A DNA stretch of 64,000 bases, taken from the NCBI RefSeq assembly GCF_039544305.1, contig NZ_BAABLK010000002.1:28712-92711 (forward strand), written 5' to 3'. The stretch comes from Paeniglutamicibacter antarcticus_C. Its GTDB lineage: Bacteria > Actinomycetota > Actinomycetes > Actinomycetales > Micrococcaceae. The notes beneath the pieces are model-generated. The model worked only from the letters and a program-made list of their open reading frames with translations. It ran no database searches and had not been told where the DNA came from. Every line of letters begins with the position of its first letter. The stretch's first letter is position 1. The position numbers and the translations under genes are program-made. Below are positions 54,094 to 63,348 of this stretch, in pieces.

Positions 54094-55149
54094 ATGCGCG
54101 CCACCTTGATCCACGGACCGCGGGACATCCGCGTCGAGGACTGCCCATACCCGCAGCTCCTTGCCGACACCGATGCGTTGGTGCGGGTCACCGCCGCCTG
54201 CGTCTGCGGTTCGGACCTATGGCCTTACCGCGGCGTCACCGAGACGACGGAGCCACGGCGCATCGGCCATGAATTCATCGGCGTCATCGAAGCCGTCGGT
54301 TCCAGGGTCACCAGCCTGGCGGTGGGGGACTTCGTGGTGGCACCCTGGGCCAACAGCTGCGGTTCCTGCCCTCCGTGCCGCAACGGAGTCCAGGTGGCCT
54401 GCGAGCACCGGGCCACTTGGGGCGGTACCGACGAGCACGGGCTGCCCGTTGACGGTGGTCAGGGAGAGGCGGTGCGCGTTCCCAACGCCGAGGGAACGCT
54501 GGTTCCGGTACCCGGGGTCAGTGATCCCGATGAAAAGCTGTCAAAGTCCTTGCTGGCGCTTTCCGACGTGATGGGCACCGGGCACCACGCGGCACTGGGA
54601 GCGCGTGTCGCACCGGGCCGCACGGTGGTGGTGGTCGGGGACGGAGCCGTGGGGCTCTGCGGGGTGCTGGCCGCCAAGCGACTGGGCGCCAGCCGCATCA
54701 TCGCGATGGCCAGGTACGAAGACCGTGCCGCTCTGGCACGCGGGTTCGGGGCCACCGACGTGGTGGCCGAACGCGGCGCCGAAGCCGCGGAGAAGGTGCG
54801 CGGGCTGCTCGGTGGAGTCCTTGCCGATTCTGTGCTTGAATGCGTGGGAACCGCCGAGGCGATGGACCAGGCGCTGGCCTGCACCCGCCCCGGTGGCGCG
54901 CTGGGGTTTGTGGGGGTACCCCACGGCCAAGATGGACTGCCGATGGGTGTGCTGTTCTCGAAGAACATCTCGGTGGCGGGCGGGGCGGCCAGTACCCGCG
55001 CCTACCTGCCCGAGCTGCTCGAAGACGTGCTGGCCGGATCGATCAACCCCGGCCTGGTCTTCGACTCCGTCATGGGCCTTGAGCAGGCACCCGAGGCGTA
55101 TGCGGCCATGGACGAACGCCGCTCCATCAAGGTCATGCTTGTGCCATAG
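54094..55149 (+). CDS. Zinc-dependent alcohol dehydrogenase (MDR superfamily)
   Basis: 351 aa from ATG 54094, GGAGGA 3 nt upstream. Catalytic zinc ligands 'ACVCGSDLW' (Cys) and 'RIGHEFIG' (His-Glu); structural zinc 'SCGSCPPCRNGVQVAC' (four Cys). Rossmann motif 'VVVVGDGAVGLCGVLAAKRLG'. Resembles glutathione-independent formaldehyde dehydrogenase/Tdh-like members. Substrate unknown. Convergent with the SNF2 helicase gene (23 bp). Confidence 0.9.
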   Translation: MRATLIHGPRDIRVEDCPYPQLLADTDALVRVTAACVCGSDLWPYRGVTETTEPRRIGHEFIGVIEAVGSRVTSLAVGDFVVAPWANSCGSCPPCRNGVQVACEHRATWGGTDEHGLPVDGGQGEAVRVPNAEGTLVPVPGVSDPDEKLSKSLLALSDVMGTGHHAALGARVAPGRTVVVVGDGAVGLCGVLAAKRLGASRIIAMARYEDRAALARGFGATDVVAERGAEAAEKVRGLLGGVLADSVLECVGTAEAMDQALACTRPGGALGFVGVPHGQDGLPMGVLFSKNISVAGGAASTRAYLPELLEDVLAGSINPGLVFDSVMGLEQAPEAYAAMDERRSIKVMLVP

Positions 55150-55172
55150 GCGCCGGGGGAGCAGCTGTGCCT

Positions 55173-58100
55173 CTAGCGCAGCAGCTCCCTGATGTCGTCG
55201 GCGTTGAGCACCTTGCCGAATCCGGCACCCTCGTCCATGACCGAGGAGATGAGCTGGCGCTTGGAATCCTGCAGCGCCACCACCTTCTCCTCGATGGTGT
55301 CCTTGGCGACCATCCGGTAGACCATGACGTTGCGGGTCTGGCCGATGCGGTGCGCCCGGTCCACTGCCTGGGACTCGGCTGCCGGGTTCCACCAGGGATC
55401 GAGCAGGAAGCAATAGTCGGCTTCGGTGAGGTTCAGCCCGAAGCCGCCGGCCTTCAGGGAGATCAGGAACACCGGTGCGGCGCCGGACTTGAAGGAATCG
55501 ATAACCTCCGCGCGTTTGCGCGTAGAGCCGTCCAGGTAGGCGTACGGGGTTCCCGCGGCGTCCAACCGGTCTGCTGCCTTCTTCAGGAAAGACGTGAACT
55601 GGGAGAATATCAGCGCGCGGTGGCCCTCGGCCAGGACATCCTCGAGTTGCTCGAAGAGCACGTCCAGCTTGGCGCTGGGGACATCGGCGTAGTCGGGATC
55701 CACCAGGGACGCATCCAGTGCCAGCATGCGCAAAAGGGTCAGTGATTGGAAAATCGTGAACCGGTTCTTGTCCATGTCGGTGACCAGGCGCAGCACCTTC
55801 TGGCGTTCGCGCTGCAGGTGCGTGTCGTAGACCCGGCGGTGTGCCTCGCCCAGTTCCACGTGCAGGACCTGTTCCTGCTTCGGGGGCAGGTCGGTGACCA
55901 CGGCGGCCTTGGTGCGGCGCAGCATGAAGGGTCGGACCCTCCGGCGCAGGCGGGCCAAAGGCTCGGGCAGTCCCTGGCGTTCAATGGGGCGTTGGTAGTT
56001 CTCCGCGAAGCGCAACGCCGAGGGGAAAAGCCCGGGTGCGACGATGGCGAAGATCGACCAAAGCTCCATGAGATTGTTTTCCATGGGTGTGCCGGTGATC
56101 GCCAACTTGAAGCGTGCCGGCATGTCCCGGGCCACGTGGTGGGCCTTGGTCGCCTTATTCTTCACAAACTGTGCTTCGTCAAGGATCAGCCCGGCCCAGG
56201 TGATGTCGGCATAGGCGTTGTCATCCAGGCGCAGCAAGGTGTAGGAAGTGACGACGATGTCGTTCTCGCCGGCTATGGTCGCCAGCGAGGCCGCGGCCCG
56301 CGACTCGGTGTCGGTGATCGTGGCTACACGCAACGACGGGGCGAAGCGTGCCGCCTCGTCCTTCCAGTTCGAGACAACCGAGGTCGGTGCGATCACCAGG
56401 AACGGTGCACGCTGCGCGGCCGTCCCCGAGACGTCCTCGTGGGCCTCTGGGTTCTCCCACACCTGATGGGCGTGGAGGATCAACGCCAACGCCTGGACGG
56501 TCTTGCCCAGGCCCATGTCATCGGCGAGCACCCCACCCAGTCCGTTGCGCCACAGGGTCGCAAGCCAGCCGACACCTTCGGTCTGGTACGGGCGCAAGGT
56601 CGCATTGAGCGTCGCGGGAAGCTCGGTTTCGGTGGCCTTCAGGTCCACCAGCGAATTCAGTGCACTCACCCACGCATCGGGGCCCTCGACGTGTGCAGCC
56701 AGGGCGTCGAGTTCCTCCCACATCGCGTACTGGTACTGGGTTAGCGAGATATCCGCTTCCTTGTCCTTCATGTCCCGCAACCCACTGGCCTCGGAGACCA
56801 AGGAGCGCAGCTTGTCGAATAGCGGGTCCTGCAAGGAGAAGTAGCTGCGATCGGGCATCAGCAGCTTGGTCTCGCCGTTGATCAGGGCTCGCAGGATCTC
56901 GGCGAAGGGGATCTGGCGTCCGCCGATGGAGATCAGCAAGCCCAGGTCGAACCAGTCGCGCCGGTCCGATTCCACGGTGGTGATCACCAGTTCGGGGGAC
57001 TCGGTGAGTTCGTGGAACTCGGGGCGGTTCCCGGTTTCCTTGATTACCAGGCCCTCGACTTCGGTGAGTTCCGGTAGCACCCGGCGGACGAAGTCGATGA
57101 CCTCGAGCCCCTTCAGGTGCTTGGGCCCAAGCACCGTGGCCTCGAAGGCTGGGTACCGGTTCAAGATTTCCAGCACGGTGGATTCCAGCGCGGATTCCAC
57201 CGCGATGTCCCGGTCCGCAGCGTCAACGACCATGCCTTGGTAGTCGAAGGTCCAGTCCACGTCGATGGATTCGGTGGTGCCGTAGCGGATCTTGGCTACG
57301 AGCTTGGGCGGCAGCACCGCCGGCAACTCGATCGAGGCATCGGGGCTGGTGACTCGCAGCTTGCGTGCAAGGCGCGGATAGACGCGGGAGAAGAACTCCT
57401 CGGTTTCACCCTCGGGAACGTTCAGGGTCTCGGGGTGGCGCAACATCGACAGCTCGGTGTGGCTCAGCCCGCCGGGAACCTGACCCAGTAGGATCTCATG
57501 GTGGTCCTCGGTGGCGGCGTAGACGCCGTGGTTACCGATCGAACCTGCAGCCATGTTCGCATCGAGGATGAACTTGTGCCCGTTCAGGGATACCGAGGGG
57601 GCCAGTGCCAGCCCGTCCTCCGTGGCCCGTGCCCCCAGGGTCACATGGGCGGGGGAGGCTAACATGATGCGGGTGTTGGTGCGCATGCCCACCAGGGCTA
57701 CTCCCAGCGCCTTGGCTTCGGGCAGCAGCTCCCAGAGCAGGGCGGAGGAGTACTCGTCAAGATACAACCAGTCGTTATCTTCACCGAAGTAGAGTTCGCC
57801 CTTGGCCCGGTACAGCGGAACGAACTGGCAGAACCAGCGGTGCTGCTCGATATCCAGGTTCAACCCGTAGGTCTTGAAGGTGATGTTGTTCCAGCGCAGG
57901 TTTGAGCGCGCCCAACGGTCAATCCCGGAACGCACTACCGGGCGCACCCCTAGGCGCCAACGGCGGGAGGCGACCTTGAGCTGTCCCACGCCTGAGCCGG
58001 GAGCCCACTGCTGGTGTGCCGAGAGTGTGGTGTCCTGCAGGTCGAATTGCAAACCCATCTGCAGTACGGGGTGCTTGGAACTGGGCCCGCCCAAGGACTT

Positions 58101-58502
58101 GGGGGTTGCCGGTGCAGGGGCGAGCAGCTCCTGCAATGATTGCTGCCACGCCGGCACAGCGGCGGCGGTGGTGCGGTACACCACGTCCTTGGCGCGCAGG
58201 TGCATGGAGTTTGAGTAAATGAGCACGGCGGCGACATGCCGGCACTTGGGCGCGTCGGCACAGGGGCAGGTGGCAGCGTCAATGACGCGCACCGTCTTCT
58301 TGGTAGCCAGCGTGATGGCGACATCGCGTGGGGGCTCGCCATCCTCGGACACCGTAGCGGCCAGGGCCTGGGCAACCGGATCCCACAAGAATCCGCTCAG
58401 CGCGGCATCTGTGGCCAAGGCCTTGCCTCGGGTGAAGGAAACACCACCAACGACACGCAGAATTTCACGCGCGTCGACCATGGGAAAAGCAGAATCGGTC
58501 AT
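55173..58502 (-). CDS. SNF2-family helicase with SWIM zinc finger
   Basis: 1109 aa. SWIM finger at about 79-95 ('CPCADAPKCRHVAAVLI', CxC-x6-CxH), central region, then the Swi2/Snf2 ATPase: Walker A 'LADDMGLGKTVQALAL' (about 670), 'VIAPTSVVSNWKDEAARF', DEAQ box 'LILDEAQFVKN', 'ITGTPMENNLMELWS', and the helicase C domain 'LIFSQFTSFLKKAADRL', 'LKAGGFGLNLTEADYCFLLDPWWNPAAESQAVDRAHRIGQ'-type blocks. DNA translocase of the HepA/RapA-like group, function undefined. AGGAGG directly abuts the ATG, unusually close; the GTG/ATG choices downstream are less likely. Confidence 0.92.
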   Translation of the reverse strand: MTDSAFPMVDAREILRVVGGVSFTRGKALATDAALSGFLWDPVAQALAATVSEDGEPPRDVAITLATKKTVRVIDAATCPCADAPKCRHVAAVLIYSNSMHLRAKDVVYRTTAAAVPAWQQSLQELLAPAPATPKSLGGPSSKHPVLQMGLQFDLQDTTLSAHQQWAPGSGVGQLKVASRRWRLGVRPVVRSGIDRWARSNLRWNNITFKTYGLNLDIEQHRWFCQFVPLYRAKGELYFGEDNDWLYLDEYSSALLWELLPEAKALGVALVGMRTNTRIMLASPAHVTLGARATEDGLALAPSVSLNGHKFILDANMAAGSIGNHGVYAATEDHHEILLGQVPGGLSHTELSMLRHPETLNVPEGETEEFFSRVYPRLARKLRVTSPDASIELPAVLPPKLVAKIRYGTTESIDVDWTFDYQGMVVDAADRDIAVESALESTVLEILNRYPAFEATVLGPKHLKGLEVIDFVRRVLPELTEVEGLVIKETGNRPEFHELTESPELVITTVESDRRDWFDLGLLISIGGRQIPFAEILRALINGETKLLMPDRSYFSLQDPLFDKLRSLVSEASGLRDMKDKEADISLTQYQYAMWEELDALAAHVEGPDAWVSALNSLVDLKATETELPATLNATLRPYQTEGVGWLATLWRNGLGGVLADDMGLGKTVQALALILHAHQVWENPEAHEDVSGTAAQRAPFLVIAPTSVVSNWKDEAARFAPSLRVATITDTESRAAASLATIAGENDIVVTSYTLLRLDDNAYADITWAGLILDEAQFVKNKATKAHHVARDMPARFKLAITGTPMENNLMELWSIFAIVAPGLFPSALRFAENYQRPIERQGLPEPLARLRRRVRPFMLRRTKAAVVTDLPPKQEQVLHVELGEAHRRVYDTHLQRERQKVLRLVTDMDKNRFTIFQSLTLLRMLALDASLVDPDYADVPSAKLDVLFEQLEDVLAEGHRALIFSQFTSFLKKAADRLDAAGTPYAYLDGSTRKRAEVIDSFKSGAAPVFLISLKAGGFGLNLTEADYCFLLDPWWNPAAESQAVDRAHRIGQTRNVMVYRMVAKDTIEEKVVALQDSKRQLISSVMDEGAGFGKVLNADDIRELLR

Positions 58503-58603
58503 CCTCCTATCGTTTCACGTTCAGCCCGCCAGCACGAACCAAGACGGGATGTGCTGTGCACAAATACATCTCGGTGCCCCGAATGTAGATAGTCTTTGAT
58601 GTC

Positions 58604-59809
58604 ATGAACAGCACTCCGGCCTTGCATCCCCTCCCGCGCGTGGTTGAAATTGCCTCGCTGAAGGATTTCGACAAGCACGCGGCCACGGCACTGGCATTGA
58701 CGGACAAACGGTTGGCAGCCTCCATGCACGGGTGGCATGTGCAATCGGTCGACCTGCGCGAGCGAAGTGCGGTGCTGGACAAGTTGCGCTCGGCAGGCTC
58801 GGTGTTCATGGGGTGCGAGATCGAAACGAAGATCGAACGCCGGCTGCGCGCCGGAGGGGCCTTGGTCTTCCCGGAGATCCCCGGCCTGCCCTTCGACCCG
58901 TACCGCGGCGAACTTTACACCGGGGCTGAACTGTATGGTGGCCTGGACTCCGGGCCTTATGAGTCGGTGCCCGATGCGCGGATCTACGCATGGTCCGCGC
59001 ATCGATTGGGCGCGGGCGCACATGATGCGCTGAATGCGGCGTTGTCCACGACCTTGCATGACCATGCGATCGGATCGCGGCTTGATTCACAGATCCGTAC
59101 CGGGGAACTGTCCCACGCGGACCTGGTCGGCGTCATGGGTGGCCATGCCCAGCAGCGTGGATCCCTCGGGTACGAAAAGGCTGCCCGATTGGGCCATGCG
59201 TTATCCGAGGCCGGTTTCATCGTTGCCACCGGTGGCGGGCCCGGGGCCATGGAAGCAGCGAACCTGGGTGCGTATCTTGGCTCCGCCGGTCAGGAGACAC
59301 TCAAAGCCGCGCTTGCGATGCTGGCAAAGGAGCCGGGATTCGACCCTTCGATCACCAATTGGGCTCGGGCCGCCGAAGCGGTGCGTGAACGCTGGCCGGT
59401 GGGCGTGGCGAACCTTGGTGTCCCCACCTGGTTCTACGGCCACGAGCCTCCGAACATGTTCGCCACCCACATCGCGAAATACTTTGCCAACGCCACCCGT
59501 GAAGCGGTGCTCCTGGAGAAGTGTACCGGCGGGGTGGTCTTTCTGCCCGGCGCGGCCGGGACCGTCCAGGAGATCTTCCAGGACGCCTGCGAAAACTACT
59601 ATGGCGCGGCTGGCAGCATCAGTCCGATGGTGTTGGTTGGGATCGAGCATTGGACCAAGACGCTGCCGGCCTTCCCGCTGCTCGAGGAGCTGGCCCGTGG
59701 ACGGGCCATGGAAGAGAAGATCTTCATCGTCGATGACCCGGAAGAGGCCGTGCGGATCCTGACGGAGCTCAACGACGGTTCCAACTTCGGGGTCAGGGGA
59801 CTGGCATGA
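58604..59809 (+). CDS. LOG-family Rossmann nucleotide-binding protein (PpnN-like)
   Basis: 401 aa. Contains 'VGVMGGHAQQRGSLGYEKAARLGHALSEAGFIVATGGGPGAMEAANLGAYLG'-type blocks (glycine-rich nucleotide site) and 'GGVVFLPGAAGTVQEIFQDACENYYG', corresponding to the PGGxGTxxE phosphoribosyl-cleaving motif of LOG enzymes. The length is nearer to PpnN (about 450 aa), a nucleosidase acting on NMPs, than to cytokinin-activating LOG (about 190 aa). The stop overlaps the truncated ROK gene start by 4 bp (ATGA). Confidence 0.82.
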   Translation: MNSTPALHPLPRVVEIASLKDFDKHAATALALTDKRLAASMHGWHVQSVDLRERSAVLDKLRSAGSVFMGCEIETKIERRLRAGGALVFPEIPGLPFDPYRGELYTGAELYGGLDSGPYESVPDARIYAWSAHRLGAGAHDALNAALSTTLHDHAIGSRLDSQIRTGELSHADLVGVMGGHAQQRGSLGYEKAARLGHALSEAGFIVATGGGPGAMEAANLGAYLGSAGQETLKAALAMLAKEPGFDPSITNWARAAEAVRERWPVGVANLGVPTWFYGHEPPNMFATHIAKYFANATREAVLLEKCTGGVVFLPGAAGTVQEIFQDACENYYGAAGSISPMVLVGIEHWTKTLPAFPLLEELARGRAMEEKIFIVDDPEEAVRILTELNDGSNFGVRGLA

Positions 59810-60111
59810 GCACGGGATCGATGGCCATTGGCGTCGATGTCGGCGGCACCAAGATCGCTGCTGGATTGGTGGACGCCGAAGGGCAGGTGACACGGCGCAT
59901 GCAGCGCTCCACCGTTGGACACGATCCTGCGGCCGTGCTGGAGACGGTCACGGCTCTGGTCGCAGAGCTCGGTGCCGGGATCCCCGACGCGGAGGTGGGT
60001 GTCGGGGCGGCGTGGTGCAGTATCGAAGCCCTGCAGAGGCCGAACCTAGCGGGGTTGAAAAAACACGCCTGCATCGCATCGTGGCAGAGAACACGGACGG
60101 CACCTTTGTGA
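59806..60111 (+). pseudogene. ROK-family sugar kinase, truncated at a junction
   Basis: The first ~69 residues are a normal ROK N terminus: 'AIGVDVGGTKIAAGLVDAEG' (phosphate 1 motif DVGGTK) up to 'VGVGAA'. After about 60012 the frame continues for 32 unrelated codons that are the out-of-frame start of the signal-peptidase fragment, and stops at 60111. Catalytic and zinc motifs are missing, so it is non-functional. Translational coupling (ATGA) with the LOG gene remains. The break is inferred from the switch in homology. Confidence 0.8.
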
Positions 60112-62270
60112 CGGCCGGCGATGCCAACGTCGAGGTAGACAGCACCCCTATCAATCGGGAGCAAATCAGCGGGCAAGCACGGTTGCTCATCCCCTACATA
60201 GGCCTGCCGGGCCTGTGGCTACGCAACGGCGATTTCATTGCGCTTATGTTGTGGTCCCTTCTGACCTCGGTGGCCGTGGCTGCTGCTGTGCTGGGAGTTT
60301 CCAGCCGCCGCCCCGAGAAAGACTCCGACGACGACGTTCCACCGGATGACAACACCGGTGACGGCGGCAACGGCGGCAACGGCGGCAAGGAAACTGCCCC
60401 ATGGGCCGGACACCAGAACCAAAATACTGTGCCATGGCCAGAAGATGCCGCTGCCTCCCCTGTGCAGAGGCTCAGCGTAGCCTTTGGAATCGTGGCGGCT
60501 CTGACCATCATGACGGTGGTGGGCGCCAGCGTGTTTTCTTCCGCGGCGTTCACGGCCACCACTGCCAACGCATCAAATACGTTCGGCGCCGCCGACGACT
60601 GGGAACCGCCCTCGGTCGCGCTGACAAGCCCCGGTACTATTGTCAAGGACACGGTGTTGCTCACGGCAGCCGCTTCGGACGCCCGAAGCGGCATCCGCAG
60701 CGTACTCATCCAGTATGCGCCGGCAGCCACCGGAAGCTGGGTGAACTTGTGCACCTCCGAATCCACACCCTATGCCTGCGCTTGGAACACCGCGACGCTG
60801 CCGGACGGTACTTACCTTTTGCGTGCCAAAGCCACGGACAAAGCCGGTCTCAGCACCACGACTGATCCGATCCGCACCACGGTAGCGAACTCCTTTACTG
60901 TGTTCCTGGACGATCCGGGCGAGACCGCCCGCGGGACAACCAACCTTTCCACGACGCTGAGCCGCCCGGGAACGATCCCCTACACCGTGCGGGTGGAATA
61001 CTCTGTAGCCGACAGCAACAACTGGAAACCCATCTGTCAAAACCTCGCGTCCCCCTACAACTGCTTGTGGAATACCGCAGCTCTTGCCGACAAAGCCTAC
61101 GACCTTCGCTCCGTGGCCGTCTCTGGCACCAGCATCACGTACTCCAACCTCGTCACGGATGTATTGGTGGATAACCATGGTCCGTTGGTTTCCTTGGCAG
61201 ATCCGGGCCCCACCATTCGCGGCACCACCACTTTCGAAGCATCGGCATCAGATGCTGCCTCCGGAGTCGCCCAAGTGCAGCTGCAGTACCTCCGATCCGG
61301 CACATCCACTTGGGTAAATATGTGCACCCTGGAAGATGAGCCATACTCCTGCCGGTTCAACACCACCACCATGGCCTATGGCACCTACAGCTTCCGCGCC
61401 GTCGCCACCGACGAGGCAGGAAATACGTCGATATCTTCGGCCACCTCCTACCGCACCGTTGACAACACCGTGTCCACTATCTCGGTGCAGGATCCTGGCT
61501 CCTACCTTTCGGGCACTGTCACACTACGCGCAGATGCCAACTCCACAGCTGGCATTAGCAATGTCCGGATTCAAACGGCACCCGCTGGCACCACCACGTG
61601 GACCACACGGTGCACTGTCAACACTTCACCCTCTACCTGCCCCTGGAGCACTACCGGGGTGACTGACGGACTTTACGACGTCCGTGCGGTCCTGCTGGAT
61701 TCCGCCGGCAAGGAAACAGTTTCTGCCACGGTGAGTAACCGACGGGTGGATAACAGCCCACTGCGTGCAGCAGATATTCAGAGCATCAATGGCTCCGGAA
61801 TAGCCGGTCGGGTGGATGCCGGAGACACCCTGAGCTTCAGTTACAGCCAACAGGTGAACTTGGCATCGGTCACGCCAGGCTGGAACGGGGCACCCATTCC
61901 AGTAACGGTCCGATTACGTGACGGAAAGCTGCTATCCCAGGGCGGAAAGAGCGACACCATAGATATCCAACGAGCTGGCAGCTCGGTGAACCTTGGATCG
62001 GTGAACACCAAGGGCGACTTCGCAAGGAACTCCAGAACCATCTACTTTGACGGCACCATGAAGACTTCCACGGTAACGATCAACGGAATTCCCCGCAGCA
62101 TAGTCACCGTTACGGTGGGCAATGTGACCTACGGTTCCAACAGCCTGCGCACCAACACCAACTCAGCGAACATGGTGTGGACGCCCACAACAGCCGTCAA
62201 GAACACCAACGGTGCTGCCTCATCCACAACACCGGTGACAGAGAGTGGATCTCTAGACAGGGATTTCTAG
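60012..62270 (+). pseudogene. 5'-truncated SipW-like signal peptidase fused to secreted Ig-like protein
   Basis: One open frame of 752 codons without its natural start. Residues 1-90 are the C-terminal half of an S26B signal peptidase ('TRLHRIVAENTDGTFVTAGDAN' with the catalytic-type His, 'ISGQARLLIPYIGLPGLWL', membrane helix 'LMLWSLLTSVAVAAAVLG'); the N-terminal helix and catalytic Ser are lost. Then a polar Gly/Asn linker, a helix ('LSVAFGIVAALTIMTVVGAS', then FSSAAFTATTANA, like the leader of SipW-dependent proteins), four ~95-residue Ig-like repeats (about 197-590), each with two Cys, and a C-terminal domain. Any product from GTG 60012 would lack peptidase activity. Confidence 0.72.
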
Positions 62271-62773
62271 TAACGGATGTCATGGTTGTAATCCGTATCC
62301 AGTCCAACGGCCTCTGGATCGGGGCATCTAAAAGGCTCTCCAGATAGTGGTCCGCGGTCCACTCACAAAGTGCTGTCAGCACGATTCGCTCTCAACAATG
62401 GATATGTGCCCTCCGTGTTTACTGGGGCCTCGCCGCCCGAGGGAGGATCGGGGCATGTACGCTCGATGTGGTCTGCTTGACTGGGCTTTTTGGAGAAACT
62501 GATTCTCTTTACGACACTTTCCCCCGCAGATCGTTCAAGTTACGCGAAATCGCTGTGCATCAGGGCTCCGGACATCGGCCCGAGAGCAAATTGGAGAATC
62601 CGCAGTATCACGAGGAACTTGAACCGTATCTGAGCAGCCCAGGTGTAGGAGCTCGATATAATAATTCATCCTGATTTTGCAGAGACCACCGAGTCATAAC
62701 CGCGGAATACCAAGGGTCTCTTCGGTATAAACAGTCACATTCGCGTTTCCTGGGCAGATCAATTAAATCGAGA
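62271..62773. other. Gene-free stretch with IS-end remnants
   Basis: No credible gene. At 62555-62576 a sequence GTGCATCAGGGCTCCGGACA(TC) is the inverted counterpart of 62772-62793, with one mismatch over 20 bp. It would be the right end of a related IS copy, now without its body. Confidence 0.5.
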
Positions 62774-62943
62774 TGTCCGGAGCCCTGGTGCATCGTGGTT
62801 TGGTCCTTAAAGTGACCATGTTCGCGAAGATGCGTGTTTGCTCTTATTACCCTCTAGTTGATGGAACGGAAAAGTCCTCGCTCTCTACGTCAGGCTGGTT
62901 GTGAGCCACCCGGCTCGTCCAAACCTTGCTGAAGGAGACAGCC

Positions 62944-63348
62944 ATGACAGCAACAATCCAGGGATACACTCGCGAAGAAATCCGTGAGTTCATGCACCAG
63001 TACTACCTTCAACCACACGGAACCAAAGCAAGCTGGCTGGCCGCTAAGAACGTGCCGGCATGGACCCTGCAGCAGTGGCGGAAGCTGGTCTACGACGGGG
63101 ACCTCGACCGGAACCTGGTACCAAGGGATCATGGGAGTATGACCCGAACATCTGGCGAACGGTCCGCGTTTGAAAAAGCTCGCGCCAAAGAAATCGCTGA
63201 ACACCAGTTAGAAGTCGAACAGCTCCAGGAACGCATTCGCATGCTTGAGGGGTCCAATACCGCCTTGGGAAAAGCTATCGGGCTCTTGCACACGCTGAAC
63301 GTGCCAGAGCCCGATACCAAGCAGACGAACGATCCGAAAAGTTCATAA
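62944..63348 (+). CDS. IS3-family transposase OrfA
   Basis: 134 aa from ATG 62944 with AAGGAGA upstream. Helix-turn-helix part 'YTREEIREFMHQYYLQPHGTKASWLAAKNVPAWTLQQWRKLV'-type, a leucine-zipper-like segment ('EHQLEVEQLQERIRMLE', about 90-106). It binds the IS ends and, by frameshifting, makes the OrfAB transposase. Stops at 63348 just inside the orfB frame. Confidence 0.85.
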   Translation: MTATIQGYTREEIREFMHQYYLQPHGTKASWLAAKNVPAWTLQQWRKLVYDGDLDRNLVPRDHGSMTRTSGERSAFEKARAKEIAEHQLEVEQLQERIRMLEGSNTALGKAIGLLHTLNVPEPDTKQTNDPKSS

